Positions 16,546 through 25,647 of a stretch of DNA of 64,000 nt are shown here, piece after piece; within the stretch, counting starts at the first letter, position 1; each line of letters starts with the position of its first letter. The DNA is from an uncultured Lachnospiraceae bacterium (lineage in GTDB: Bacteria; Bacillota; Clostridia; Lachnospirales; Lachnospiraceae), in assembly GCA_949840915.1 (NCBI GenBank), contig CATKXY010000014.1, positions 1 through 64,000 on the forward strand, written 5' to 3'. The notes beneath the pieces were generated by a model. It was not told the origin of the DNA. It saw only the letters and a program-made list of their open reading frames with translations, and did no database searches. The translations under genes and the position numbers were made by a program.

Positions 16546-18456
16546 ATGCCCTCACAATTTTTTGGACTGAATATTGCATATACCGGACTTCTGGCAAGCA
16601 ATGCTGCCCTGAATACCACCTCCAACAACATTGCAAATGTACACACGGAAGGTTACAGCAGACAGCAGGTGAAGCAGCAGGCGTCAGACGCCCTGCGTGT
16701 ATTCCAGACTTATGGCTGCGCCGGAGCGGGCGTGGAGACGCTGGCTATCGAGCGTGTGCGGGATGAGTTCTATGACGTCAAGTTCTGGAACAACAATGCC
16801 AAAGTCGGCGAGTACGACATGAAGCAGTATTATATGCAGCAGGTGGAGACCTATTTTGATGATAACGGTGAAAATGCCGGATTTAAGACGGTTTTTGATC
16901 TGTTTATGATCAACGGGCTTGAGGAGCTGATGAAGAATCCCAGCGGCGAGTCCGCCAAGGCACAGTTTTTGGGTTGTGCGGAGTCTCTTGTGGAATATTT
17001 TAACGGACTGGCGGGCAATATGGAAGCCATGCAGAAGGACGTCAATCAGGAGATTAAATTAAAGATAGACGAGATCAATTCTTTGGCGGGGGAGCTCGCA
17101 AATCTGAACAAACAGATCAATACCATCGAGCTCACCGGAGTTAAGGCCAATGAGCTGAGAGACAGAAGAGAGCTCCTGCTGGATCAGCTCTCTGAGATCG
17201 TAGATATCGAAGTCAGCGAGACACCGATCGTCGACACCAACAATCCTGAACGCGAGACCGGAGCCAACCGGTTTATGGTAAAGATCGCCGGAGGTCAGCT
17301 TCTGGTAGACAACAGTGAGTACCGCGGTTTAAGCTGTGTGGCCAGAACCTCCTATGAGAAGGTCAATCAGACGGATATTGACGGACTCTATGATGTATAC
17401 TGGGAGGACGGTCAGAAGTTTAACCTCTACAACGGCGCCATGGGCGGCAACTTAAGGGGCCTTGTGGAGATGCGTGACGGTAATAACGGCGAGAACTTTG
17501 TCGGCACTGTCACCGGTATCGGTTCCGTAGTCAATCCCGACACCGGTCTGTCTCAGGATACCGTGACCATCGAGGTGGGCAGACATTATCTGCAGGATCT
17601 GAACAAGTGTAATCTCTCCGACCAGGGCGGCGTCATCAACCTTGGCAATCAGGAATTCTATTATGACGAGTGGGAGTACAGCTATGATGCTGATACGGAC
17701 ACCTATTCCTATACATTTACCCTGTCGGCGGCGGGCGGTGCGGATGACAAGAATCACACCAGAGTTACCAATGACAGAGTGGGGAAGACTGCAAATATCG
17801 GCAGCAGTGTGGAGTATCAGGGTATTCCTTATTATATGAGCCAGATGAACGAGTGGATCCGTACCTTTTCCCAGAAGTTCAACGACATTCTCACGGGAGG
17901 ATTCACGACGGATAATATTCCCGGCACCGCAATGTTTACTGCGGATCACGCCACGGACGGAGAGCAGTTTGCTTTTCCTGCAGGCACCCGTTATGACAAG
18001 GGTGGCAGCGTGAAGGTGAAGGTGAGCGACGACAGCTATTACCGCATGACGGCCAGGAATCTTAGCATTACCGCCGCCATGGTGAAGGATCCGTCCCTTT
18101 TGGCAACCCAGAGCAAGGCCGGAGACGGCGTGGAGAAGGGCGATCTGCTAACGGATCTGAAAAATATGGTCAATGATAAGAATAAGATGAGCTTCCGCGG
18201 TGCTTCCGCACACGAGTTCTTGCAGAACATTCTCTCGGATGTGGCGCTGAACGCCAGCAGGGCCAACAGATTTTACCAGACCTTCTCCGAGATTTCCTAC
18301 ACCATCGACAGTCAGCGGATTTCGATTTCCGGTGTGGATGAGGATGAGGAGGCCATCAATCTGGTAAAATATCAGAACGGCTACAATCTGGCGTCCAAGA
18401 TGATACAGACACTCACAGAAATATATGACAGATTAATACTTCAGACCGGAGTATAA
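16546..18456 (+). CDS. flgK: Flagellar hook-associated protein 1, second copy
   Basis: A second FlgK-type protein (636 residues) with the N-terminal motif AALNTTSNNIANVHTEGYSRQQ and the C-terminal helix NLVKYQNGYNLASKMIQTL. It is translated from ATG 16546 with AGGGAGG close by, 5 bp after the first flgK. The two differ along most of their middle parts, so they are old paralogues, not a recent tandem copy. They may form two successive rings, or a mixed ring, at the hook-filament junction; this is inference. flgL follows after 44 bp. Confidence 0.92.
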   Translation: MPSQFFGLNIAYTGLLASNAALNTTSNNIANVHTEGYSRQQVKQQASDALRVFQTYGCAGAGVETLAIERVRDEFYDVKFWNNNAKVGEYDMKQYYMQQVETYFDDNGENAGFKTVFDLFMINGLEELMKNPSGESAKAQFLGCAESLVEYFNGLAGNMEAMQKDVNQEIKLKIDEINSLAGELANLNKQINTIELTGVKANELRDRRELLLDQLSEIVDIEVSETPIVDTNNPERETGANRFMVKIAGGQLLVDNSEYRGLSCVARTSYEKVNQTDIDGLYDVYWEDGQKFNLYNGAMGGNLRGLVEMRDGNNGENFVGTVTGIGSVVNPDTGLSQDTVTIEVGRHYLQDLNKCNLSDQGGVINLGNQEFYYDEWEYSYDADTDTYSYTFTLSAAGGADDKNHTRVTNDRVGKTANIGSSVEYQGIPYYMSQMNEWIRTFSQKFNDILTGGFTTDNIPGTAMFTADHATDGEQFAFPAGTRYDKGGSVKVKVSDDSYYRMTARNLSITAAMVKDPSLLATQSKAGDGVEKGDLLTDLKNMVNDKNKMSFRGASAHEFLQNILSDVALNASRANRFYQTFSEISYTIDSQRISISGVDEDEEAINLVKYQNGYNLASKMIQTLTEIYDRLILQTGV

Positions 18457-18500
18457 TACCTGAGACCGGTATATGACACGCTTCGTCGGAAAGGAGCAAC

Positions 18501-20036
18501 ATGAGAATTACAAATAAGATTATGCAGAGGAACAATCTGTCCAATATCAACACCAACAAGATTTACCAGGACAGACTGAGCACTCAGATGTCCACCCAGA
18601 AGAAGATCAACAGACCTTCCGATGACCCGGTGGTTGCCATCCGTGCTCTGCGTCTGCGCAGCAGTGTGACCGAGATCACACAATATTACAGCAAGAACAT
18701 ACCCGATGCGGAGAGCTGGCTGAATGTCACGGAGGAGGCTCTGAAGAACCTCTCCGAGATCATGACCAAGATGATCGAGCAGTGTACCAAGGTTCCCAAC
18801 AGCTATCTGGAGCAGAAGGACCGCAAGATCATTCTCGAGCAGCTCAATGCCCTTCAGGATGAGGTATATACCACAGGTGATGCGGATTACGCGGGCCGTT
18901 ATGTGTTTGCCGGGTACCGCACCGATACCTCTCTGAGCTTTACCGAGAACACCAAACAGGTGTATGAGATCACCGAGCAGTTGGACAGAAATGCATTGGA
19001 TTCCATCACGAAGGTGGAGAGCGGCAATCTGCTGGACTGGACGGAGGCTAATTTCGGCGCGTTGACGGACTGTGACGAGCAGGCGGTGAGTCAGGTGGAT
19101 GTATATCGCCTCCGGCTTGCTTACAATAACTGCTCCGACGGTATGAGTCCCGTGATCAGTTTTCAGGATGCCGCCGGCAACCCGATCAATATCAATACCA
19201 CCACAGTGCATTCTTATGCGGATCCCAGCCCTTATCAGCAGGCGGCCGACGATCCTGACGCGGCTATCTTTGTGCCGGAGACAGGCGAGATCCTGCTGGG
19301 TGAGAATCATTACAATACGCTCATGACGGTGAAGGACGATCTGTCCACCGTGACCAAGAACGAGGGTGAGATCCGGGTGACCTATCAGAAGGAAGACTGG
19401 CAGAAGGGCGATCTGAGACCTCAGCACTATTTCTATTGTAAGAGCGATCCGGGAACGGACAAGGAAATCGAATATAACGACAGCTTTCTGGATGGAAAGC
19501 CCGAGGAGCAGGTCATCGAGTACGATGTGGGATTCAATCAGACGATACGCGTGAATTCCAATGCCAGCGAGTGTTTTAAGCACGGCATCGGCAGAGAGGT
19601 GAACGATATGGTCAACGCTCTGCAGGAGTATGATAATCTGGCGACGGTCAAGGAGAAGATCGAAGCGAAGATGAAGACGGCGGATCCCGCGGATATGGAT
19701 ACGCTCCAGAAACAGCTGGACGCTGTCGACAAGGCGGCGACTCTGTCGAAGGCCAAATGCCAGAAGCTCTTTGAGCATGGGATCACGAAGCTGCAGGGTT
19801 ATCTGGACGACACTACGCTGAGCCTTACGAACTGTGGTACCAGAAGCAGCAAGCTGGAGCTGATTGATAACCGTATGCAGAATCAGAAGACGACTTTCGA
19901 GACGCTGAAGAGTGAGAACGAGGATGTGGATATCACGGAGGTGGCGATTGAGCTGACGGCTGCAGAGCTGACTTATGAGGCGGCGCTGATGGCCACCGGA
20001 AAAGTAACGCAGACGACCCTGTTGAACTTTATTTAA
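18501..20036 (+). CDS. flgL: Flagellar hook-associated protein 3, enlarged
   Basis: FlgL forms the second junction ring below the filament. The N-terminus (MRITNKIMQRNNLSNI … KKINRPSDDPVVAIRAL) and the C-terminal flagellin-like helix (ELTAAELTYEAALMATGKV) are typical. At 511 residues it is much longer than the roughly 300 usual for FlgL; the extra sequence lies between about residues 150 and 440 and presumably forms surface domains. GGAAAGGAG precedes ATG 18501. It is followed by fliW after 11 bp. Confidence 0.93.
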   Translation: MRITNKIMQRNNLSNINTNKIYQDRLSTQMSTQKKINRPSDDPVVAIRALRLRSSVTEITQYYSKNIPDAESWLNVTEEALKNLSEIMTKMIEQCTKVPNSYLEQKDRKIILEQLNALQDEVYTTGDADYAGRYVFAGYRTDTSLSFTENTKQVYEITEQLDRNALDSITKVESGNLLDWTEANFGALTDCDEQAVSQVDVYRLRLAYNNCSDGMSPVISFQDAAGNPININTTTVHSYADPSPYQQAADDPDAAIFVPETGEILLGENHYNTLMTVKDDLSTVTKNEGEIRVTYQKEDWQKGDLRPQHYFYCKSDPGTDKEIEYNDSFLDGKPEEQVIEYDVGFNQTIRVNSNASECFKHGIGREVNDMVNALQEYDNLATVKEKIEAKMKTADPADMDTLQKQLDAVDKAATLSKAKCQKLFEHGITKLQGYLDDTTLSLTNCGTRSSKLELIDNRMQNQKTTFETLKSENEDVDITEVAIELTAAELTYEAALMATGKVTQTTLLNFI

Positions 20037-20047
20037 GGAGGTACTTC

Positions 20048-20506
20048 ATGAACATTAAGACGAAGGCGTTTGGCGAAGTTGAGATTGCGGAGGATAAGAT
20101 CATCACCTTTGAGAACGGTATCATTGGTTTTCCTGAACTGAAGAGATTTACGCTGCTCCACGATGAGGATAGAGGAGCGGGTGCAGGTATCCGTTTTCTG
20201 CAGTCCGTTGATGAGGCCGGCTTCGCTATGCCTGTGATGGATCCTCTGATTGCGAATTCGGACTATGACCCGGAGGTGGACGATGAGCTTCTGGCCGGTC
20301 TGGGTGAACTCACGGACGAGAATATTCTGGTGCTGGTGACAGTGACGATTCCCTCCGACCTGACGCAGATGAGTGTAAATCTTCAGGGACCCATCATCAT
20401 CAATGTGGAGGAGCGCAAAGCCTGTCAGCTGATCGTGGAGGGATCTGCATATCCGGTGAAATATCCCATTTATGAGGTTTTCAAGACCAGAAAGGCAGGT
20501 GAGTAG
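20048..20506 (+). CDS. fliW: Flagellar assembly factor FliW
   Basis: FliW (152 residues) binds either flagellin or CsrA. When flagellin is exported, freed FliW sequesters CsrA and so releases flagellin translation. The family signature near the N-terminus (ITFENGIIGFPELKRF) is clear and length is normal. AAGGAGG precedes ATG 20048. The stop is one base upstream of the csrA start, so the two are very likely translationally coupled, consistent with FliW acting as CsrA antagonist. Confidence 0.95.
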   Translation: MNIKTKAFGEVEIAEDKIITFENGIIGFPELKRFTLLHDEDRGAGAGIRFLQSVDEAGFAMPVMDPLIANSDYDPEVDDELLAGLGELTDENILVLVTVTIPSDLTQMSVNLQGPIIINVEERKACQLIVEGSAYPVKYPIYEVFKTRKAGE

Positions 20507-20507
20507 A

Positions 20508-20726
20508 ATGCTGGCATTGTCCCGTAAAAAGAATGAAGCGCTCATTATTAACAATAATATTGAGATTACCATTCTGGAGGTCAAGGGAGATCAGGTGAAG
20601 ATCGGCATCACTGCTCCCAAGGAAATTCCCGTGTACCGCAAGGAGGTCTACATGCAGATTCAGGAGGCCAACAAGGCGGCCGTGGATGCAGGCGGCATGG
20701 AGGCACTGAGAAAGCTGCTGGGATAA
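20508..20726 (+). CDS. csrA: Carbon storage regulator CsrA
   Basis: CsrA (72 residues) is an RNA-binding homodimer that recognises GGA in flagellin mRNA leaders and blocks ribosome access. The sequence is canonical through MLALSRKKNEALIINNNI and IGITAPKEIPVYRKEVY, including the conserved arginine region near position 44. I chose ATG 20508, which gives the standard N-terminus; the longer frame from 20472 lies inside fliW. A terminator follows. Likely targets in this window are the flagellin leaders at 24624-24652 and 25703-25776. Confidence 0.96.
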   Translation: MLALSRKKNEALIINNNIEITILEVKGDQVKIGITAPKEIPVYRKEVYMQIQEANKAAVDAGGMEALRKLLG

Positions 20727-20739
20727 ATAAAAATTATGG

Positions 20740-20784
20740 TCACTGCAGTCCCTGTTTTGGATGCCGGGGTTGCAGTGATTTTTT
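20740..20784 (+). terminator. Terminator of the flgM-csrA operon
   Basis: TCACTGCA (20740-20747) pairs with TGCAGTGA (20771-20778), followed by six Ts. Confidence 0.85.
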
Positions 20785-20805
20785 AGAAAAACAGGCGCTT
20801 TCCCC

Positions 20806-20833
20806 TAAACTTTTTGTCGGAAGCGTCCGATAA
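20806..20833 (+). promoter_or_regulatory. Sigma-28 promoter of flaG-fliD-fliS
   Basis: TAAA (20806-20809), 16 bp, TCCGATAA (20826-20833), about 70 bp before flaG. The spacer is one base longer than the flgM promoter. Confidence 0.8.
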
Positions 20834-20905
20834 AAAGTTTAGAAACCAGATTTTATCGACTTGCGTTATCGGAAAACGCAGGATTTTCACATGGAGGTGA
20901 CCAGG

Positions 20906-21346
20906 ATGGCAATTGAACCGTTGGGAAGTGTAATGAGCATGCAGGCACAGACTGCAGGCGCAGCAAAACCCGTCAGTGCATCGAAGTCTGCCGTGCAGGC
21001 GGAGAAGCCGGAAGTATCATCAAATTCTACCGCGCAGGCAGCAGAGAAGGTGGATAAGACCACCGGCGTAGTGGAGAACGCCCAGGCAAAGGGGCAGGGC
21101 AGCAATAATGCTGAGCAGGATCAGCATAGCAATGAGCAGATCAAGAAAGCTGTGGAGAAGCTCAACAAGAATTTGACGAACTCGGAAGCCATATTCGGCA
21201 TTCACGAGGGAACCAATAGAGTGACCATTAAGATCGTTGACAAGGATACCAAGGAGGTTCTCAAGGAGCTTCCGCCCGAGAAGACTCTGGATATGTTGGA
21301 GAAAGTATGGGAACTGGCAGGTATCATGATAGATGAGCGCCGCTGA
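20906..21346 (+). CDS. flaG: Flagellar protein FlaG
   Basis: FlaG (147 residues) is a small protein of filament-cap operons that influences filament length. The first 85 residues are low-complexity and rich in Ala, Ser, Gln and Lys. The conserved C-terminal domain begins near residue 95 (TNRVTIKIVDKDTKEVLKEL … EKVWELAGIMIDERR). ATG 20906 is set by GGAGGTGA at 20893-20900; the frame start at 20861 lies too close to the promoter. It is followed by fliD after 52 bp. Confidence 0.92.
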   Translation: MAIEPLGSVMSMQAQTAGAAKPVSASKSAVQAEKPEVSSNSTAQAAEKVDKTTGVVENAQAKGQGSNNAEQDQHSNEQIKKAVEKLNKNLTNSEAIFGIHEGTNRVTIKIVDKDTKEVLKELPPEKTLDMLEKVWELAGIMIDERR

Positions 21347-21398
21347 AGAGGCCGGTCGGTATACGGTCAACAAATAATGGGAAAGAGGAGGAATCGAT

Positions 21399-23534
21399 AT
21401 GGCAATGCGAATGTCCGGCATGATGTCCGGTATGGATACTGAAAGTATTATTCAGCAGCTGGTAGAGGCCAAGAGTGTAAAGCTGAATAAGACGAAAAAG
21501 GCTCAGATCAAAGTCAATTGGAAGCAGGATGCATGGAAGGATCTCAATACCAAACTGAAAAACCTGCAGTCCAAGTATATCAATAATATGCGTTTTTCGG
21601 CCGCATACAGCAAAAAGACAACAAAGGTTTCCAACAGCAGCATCGTTAGTGTGATCACCGGAGAGGATGCTGTGAACGGCGTGCAGTCTCTTCAGGTGAA
21701 GCAGCTGGCAAAGAGCGGTTATCTCACCGGTAAGGAGCTGAAAAACGCGGCCGGAAGCAAGGGAGACTACACTGCGCTTACGAAATTGAGCGAGCTGGGC
21801 GTGACCGGAGCCGGTACCTTCAGTGTGAAGACGGCTAATGGTTCCGTGGATATCAATGTGGATCAGAATACCACGATCTCCGATGTGCTTAACAAGCTCA
21901 AGGACGCGGGAGTCAATGCAAACTTTGACACCAAGTCCCAGAGATTTTTTGTGAGTGCCAAGGAATCCGGCGCGTCGAATGATTTCAGCCTTACGGCTTC
22001 CGATGCCGGCGGTGCGGCTGCACTGTCCGCTCTGGGACTGCAGGTAAATCTGAATGATGATAAGGCAAGCCTGGCCGAGTACCAGAAGTATGCGGGCTAT
22101 TTCGTGGCGGGCGACAGGGCGCAGACTCTTGCCAATATGCAGGATATGATAGACCAGTCGGTGGCATCCAGAAGAGATGCTTATCTGAACCGTTATAAGA
22201 CACTGCAGGAGGACCTCAAGACTTCTCAGGAGAAGCTGAAGGAGCTGCAGGATAAATACCAGAGCGATCCGCTTGACACGGTAGAGAATTATACCAGTGC
22301 CATCGAGTCCAAGAACGCTCAGATTGCCCAGTGGGAAGAGCAGCTTAATGCGGCAGACAGCCCTCTGACGGACGAGGATAAGCAGATTCTCCGCGAGCGC
22401 ATCGATGCGGCGAAGGAAGAGGTGGCCGGCCTGTCTGCGAAGAAGGCTGACGCTGAGGCCATCAATTCTTATCAGGAAAACATTGGCAAGATAAATGATG
22501 AGATTGCCGATATTGAGCAGTATGTCACGATCACAGCCAACACTGTTGACGGTGAGACCACATACAGCGCAGCTGCTACGGCGAAACTGACAGGCGAGGA
22601 AGAGGACAGATTCTATGCGAAGGCTTCCTATGCGTCCCAGGTGATGGCTTCCTATGACCCTTCAGATACAGCCAGCACCGGCGCAACCAAGATCTCCGGT
22701 CAGGATGCGGTTATTATGCTCAACGGCGCGGAGTTTACCAACAATACCAACGTATTTGAGATCAACGGCCTGACATTTACCGCGCTTGACGATGAGCATC
22801 CCAATGAGACCGTCACGATCACGACTCAGAATGATACCGACGGTATCTATGATATGATCAAGGGCTTCCTGAAGGAGTATAACTCCATCATCAACGAGAT
22901 GGATAAGCTCTACAATGCAGGATCTTCAAAGGGCTATGAGCCTCTGCTCAGCGAGGAGAAGGAGGCAATGTCCGACTCTGAGGTCGAGGAGTATGAGAAG
23001 AAGATCAAAGATTCGCTTCTGCGCAGGGACAGCAATTTGTCTTCCGTGAGTTCCGCTCTGAAGCAGATGATGTCATCAGGTGTCGAAGTGAACGGCAAGA
23101 CCATGTATCTGAGCGATTTCGGTATCGGCACTCTGGGATATTTCTCGGCACCTGACAATGAGAAGAACGCATACCATATCGACGGCGATCCTGATGATCC
23201 GGATACCTTGGGAAATGCTGATAAATTAAAGAGCATGATCGCCGGCGATCCCGATACAGTCATTTCCTTCTTTACAAAACTGTCTCAGAACCTGTATGGT
23301 AAGATGACGGATATGTCCAAGTCCGTCAACGGCTACAGAAGTTTTGGCAGCTTCTATGACGACAAGAAGATGAAGTCGGATTATGACAACTATACCTCCA
23401 AGATTGCAGAGCAGGAGAAAAAGCTGAACGCATACGAGGATAAATGGTATAGTAAATTTGCTAAAATGGAAACCGCTCTGGCAAAGCTTCAGAAGAACGC
23501 AAGCGCGGTGACAGGACTTTTAGGAGGTTTATAA
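21399..23534 (+). CDS. fliD: Flagellar cap protein FliD with coiled-coil insertion
   Basis: FliD caps the filament tip and folds arriving flagellin. The N-terminal motif (GMMSGMDTESIIQQLVEAK), the first FliD domain (about residues 80-230) and the C-terminal domain with the closing helices are all recognisable. At 711 residues it is about 150-250 longer than many Firmicute FliD proteins. The excess is a highly charged, coiled-coil-like block at about residues 240-377 (YKTLQEDLKTSQEKLKELQD and similar). AGAGGAGG precedes ATG 21399. It is translationally close to fliS (1 bp gap). A second FliD-like gene exists at 61685-62980. Confidence 0.94.
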   Translation: MAMRMSGMMSGMDTESIIQQLVEAKSVKLNKTKKAQIKVNWKQDAWKDLNTKLKNLQSKYINNMRFSAAYSKKTTKVSNSSIVSVITGEDAVNGVQSLQVKQLAKSGYLTGKELKNAAGSKGDYTALTKLSELGVTGAGTFSVKTANGSVDINVDQNTTISDVLNKLKDAGVNANFDTKSQRFFVSAKESGASNDFSLTASDAGGAAALSALGLQVNLNDDKASLAEYQKYAGYFVAGDRAQTLANMQDMIDQSVASRRDAYLNRYKTLQEDLKTSQEKLKELQDKYQSDPLDTVENYTSAIESKNAQIAQWEEQLNAADSPLTDEDKQILRERIDAAKEEVAGLSAKKADAEAINSYQENIGKINDEIADIEQYVTITANTVDGETTYSAAATAKLTGEEEDRFYAKASYASQVMASYDPSDTASTGATKISGQDAVIMLNGAEFTNNTNVFEINGLTFTALDDEHPNETVTITTQNDTDGIYDMIKGFLKEYNSIINEMDKLYNAGSSKGYEPLLSEEKEAMSDSEVEEYEKKIKDSLLRRDSNLSSVSSALKQMMSSGVEVNGKTMYLSDFGIGTLGYFSAPDNEKNAYHIDGDPDDPDTLGNADKLKSMIAGDPDTVISFFTKLSQNLYGKMTDMSKSVNGYRSFGSFYDDKKMKSDYDNYTSKIAEQEKKLNAYEDKWYSKFAKMETALAKLQKNASAVTGLLGGL

Positions 23535-23535
23535 G

Positions 23536-23922
23536 ATGGCATTACCCAATGCTTATGCGCAGTATCAGAATAATCGTGTGTTGACGGCAAGCCCTGCGGA
23601 ACTGACCCTGATGCTCTATGAGGGAGCGGTCAAGTTCGGTAATATTGCGGAGAGCGCTCTGGAGCAGAAGGATATCGCCAAGGCTCACACCAATATCACG
23701 AAGGTGGAGAAAATCATTGATTATTTGCGGCAGACTCTTGATATGAAGTATGCTGTGGCGCAGGATTTTGAAAATATCTATGAGTATCTGTCCAGGAGAC
23801 TGGTGGAGGCCAATCTGAAAAAGGATAAGGCGATCATGGAAGAGGTCAATATGCATCTGAGATCTGTGCGTGACAATTGGAAGGAAGTAATGCGTATCAA
23901 TCGTGAAAAGGGTGCCCTATAG
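23536..23922 (+). CDS. fliS: Flagellin export chaperone FliS
   Basis: FliS (128 residues) binds the C-terminus of flagellin in the cytoplasm and prevents premature polymerisation. The N-terminus (NAYAQYQNNRVLTASPAELTLMLYEGA) is diagnostic. TAGGAGG within the end of fliD gives the ribosome site and the ATG follows the fliD stop by one base, so translation is probably coupled. The position before the flagellin genes is the usual one. Confidence 0.96.
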   Translation: MALPNAYAQYQNNRVLTASPAELTLMLYEGAVKFGNIAESALEQKDIAKAHTNITKVEKIIDYLRQTLDMKYAVAQDFENIYEYLSRRLVEANLKKDKAIMEEVNMHLRSVRDNWKEVMRINREKGAL

Positions 23923-23936
23923 AAAGGACTGTGACA

Positions 23937-24410
23937 ATGGAGAATCAACTGAGTATATTATCCGAGAGCCTGGACAAAAAGCTTCAGGTGCTTCAGGAAA
24001 TTCAGGAGTACAATACCAGACAGGAGCAGGCCTTTAAACAGGAGCAGGCTGATCTGGAGAGTTTTGACGATGCCATGGAGGAAAAGGAGCGCCTGATTGA
24101 AAAGCTGACTCAGCTGGACGAGGGATTTGAGGCATTGTTCGAGCGCGTGTCGGCGGAGCTGAAGGACCATCGGGAGCAATATGCCCCTCAGATCAAAATA
24201 CTGCAGGAGAAGGTAAAGCAGGTGATGGATCTGAGTATCGCTATTCAGGCTCAGGAGGCACGGAACAAGAAGCTGGTTGAAGACTACTTTTCCAAGGCAA
24301 GGACCGGGCTGAAACAGAACCGCCAGAATTCCAGAGCCGCTTATGACTATTATAAAAATATGAGCGGCGGCAGCGTGGTTCCGTCCCGATATATGGACAG
24401 CAAGCAGTAA
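23937..24410 (+). CDS. FliT-like flagellar chaperone
   Basis: A 157-residue, fully helical, highly charged protein (MENQLSILSESLDKKLQVLQ … RYMDSKQ) directly after fliS. Position, size and helical character match FliT, the chaperone of FliD, or the related FlgN fold. ATG 23937 is 8 nt after AAAGGA; GTG 23931 is the alternative. The sequence of FliT is poorly conserved, so the assignment rests mainly on context. It is the last gene of the flaG operon before the flagellin promoter. Confidence 0.75.
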   Translation: MENQLSILSESLDKKLQVLQEIQEYNTRQEQAFKQEQADLESFDDAMEEKERLIEKLTQLDEGFEALFERVSAELKDHREQYAPQIKILQEKVKQVMDLSIAIQAQEARNKKLVEDYFSKARTGLKQNRQNSRAAYDYYKNMSGGSVVPSRYMDSKQ

Positions 24411-24444
24411 GAAAAAAATTCAATAAAAAATTTTATTTTACCTC

Positions 24445-24471
24445 TAAAGTTTCTAAAAAACCATCCGATAT
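24445..24471 (+). promoter_or_regulatory. Sigma-28 promoter of flagellin gene 1
   Basis: TAAA (24445-24448), 15 bp, TCCGATAT (24464-24471). The transcript would have a leader of about 180 nt. The first transcribed bases (…AGCAAGTAAAGCAA) are conserved with the second flagellin leader. Confidence 0.9.
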
Positions 24472-24623
24472 ACTTAGCAAGTAAAGCAAATGAACTTCAA
24501 GTTCAACGCTTTCTTCTAAAAGTAGCTGAAAGCTATCCGCACAATAGTGGACAGTTACTGTAACCACTACCGGGAAGCTGGAACGTGCGAACCGGACGAA
24601 CGGTAGACAAAAATAATTGGCCT

Positions 24624-24652
24624 CAAGGATGGGGTCATCAAATTCAAGGAGG
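24624..24652 (+). promoter_or_regulatory. Two CsrA-type sites in flagellin 1 leader
   Basis: CAAGGATG at 24624-24631 matches the core of the known CsrA consensus (ACARGGAUGU), and TTCAAGGAGG at 24643-24652 is a second GGA site that is also the Shine-Dalgarno sequence. One CsrA dimer could bridge both and block initiation, as for Bacillus hag. Confidence 0.7.
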
Positions 24653-24660
24653 AATATATT

Positions 24661-25470
24661 ATGGTAGTACAGCACAACTTAACAGCAATGAACTCTAACA
24701 GAATGCTCGGCATCACCACTGCAAGCCAGGCAAAGTCCACTGAGAAACTGTCTTCCGGTTACAAAGTAAACCGCGCAGCAGATGATGCAGCAGGTTTGGC
24801 TATTTCCGAGAAGATGAGACGTCAGATCCGTGGTCTGACTCAGGCTTCTGCAAACGCACAGGACGGCGTGTCCATGGTGCAGACAGCAGAAGGTGCTCTG
24901 AACGAAGTTCATGATATGCTGCAGCGTATCAATGAGCTGGCAGTTAAGGGCGAGAACGGCACTTTGACCACCAGCGACCGTAGCTACATCAACAGCGAGG
25001 TTCAGCAGCTGATGAGCGAGATCAACCGCGTTGCTTCCACCACGACCTTCAATGAGAAGAACCTGCTTACCGGTTCCTGCTCTAATGTAGATCTGCAGGT
25101 GGGCGCTGAGACCAGCCAGCACATTACTCTGAAGATCAATAAGATGAACTGCTCTGGTCTTGGTTTGACAGGTAGCGCTACCAGCGCTACAAAGGCTGGC
25201 GCTCTGAACAAGAGCTGTAAGAAAGCTATCGCAGCTCTGAACAAGCAGCGTTCCGACCTTGGTGCAGTTCAGAACAGACTTGAGCACACCATCAACAACC
25301 TGGATAACATTGTTGAGAATACCACCAGCGCTGAGTCCGCTATCCGTGATACCGATATGGCTACAGAGATGGTTAGATACTCTAACAACAACATCCTGGC
25401 TCAGGCAGGTCAGTCTATGCTGGCTCAGGCAAACCAGGCAAACCAGGGCGTACTTTCTCTGCTCGGCTAA
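24661..25470 (+). CDS. hag: Flagellin 1
   Basis: A major filament subunit of 269 residues. It contains the conserved N-terminal helix region (HNLTAMNSNRMLGI … AGLAISEKMRRQIRGL) and C-terminal helix (LAQANQANQGVLSLLG) that form the D0/D1 core, with only a short, Ala/Thr/Ser-rich middle (around residues 160-185) and no large D2/D3 domain. AAGGAGG precedes ATG 24661. It has its own sigma-28 promoter, CsrA-regulated leader and terminator. It is nearly identical to flagellin 2, differing mostly in the short middle segment. The neighbouring sugar genes make it the likely glycosylation target. Confidence 0.97.
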   Translation: MVVQHNLTAMNSNRMLGITTASQAKSTEKLSSGYKVNRAADDAAGLAISEKMRRQIRGLTQASANAQDGVSMVQTAEGALNEVHDMLQRINELAVKGENGTLTTSDRSYINSEVQQLMSEINRVASTTTFNEKNLLTGSCSNVDLQVGAETSQHITLKINKMNCSGLGLTGSATSATKAGALNKSCKKAIAALNKQRSDLGAVQNRLEHTINNLDNIVENTTSAESAIRDTDMATEMVRYSNNNILAQAGQSMLAQANQANQGVLSLLG

Positions 25471-25506
25471 TTCTGAGAGTTTTGCGCAGACATTACAACA
25501 ACTACC

Positions 25507-25536
25507 AAAGGGGATCGGCATCTGCCGGTCCCTTTT
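25507..25536 (+). terminator. Terminator of flagellin 1
   Basis: AAAGGGGATCGGCA and TGCCGGTCCCTTT pair around a 2-nt loop with one bulge, followed by TTTT. The stretch 25471-25784 between the two flagellin genes holds this terminator, a sigma-28 promoter and a leader, and no further gene. Confidence 0.85.
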
Positions 25537-25620
25537 CCGTGTACAAATATCAATGAGACAGACATGAAAAATTTTTACCATGAACAGATAAAAAGAAATA
25601 AAAAAATTGTAAAATGGGTC

Positions 25621-25647
25621 TAAAGTTTTTAGACAACGCTCCGATAT
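25621..25647 (+). promoter_or_regulatory. Sigma-28 promoter of flagellin gene 2
   Basis: TAAA (25621-25624), 15 bp, TCCGATAT (25640-25647), giving a leader of about 130 nt. Confidence 0.9.

Noticed and set aside
18441..19778. A 445-codon minus-strand frame opposite flgL
   Set aside because: It is the antisense shadow of a strongly coding gene; the plus strand has clear FlgL motifs and a ribosome site, the minus frame has neither.
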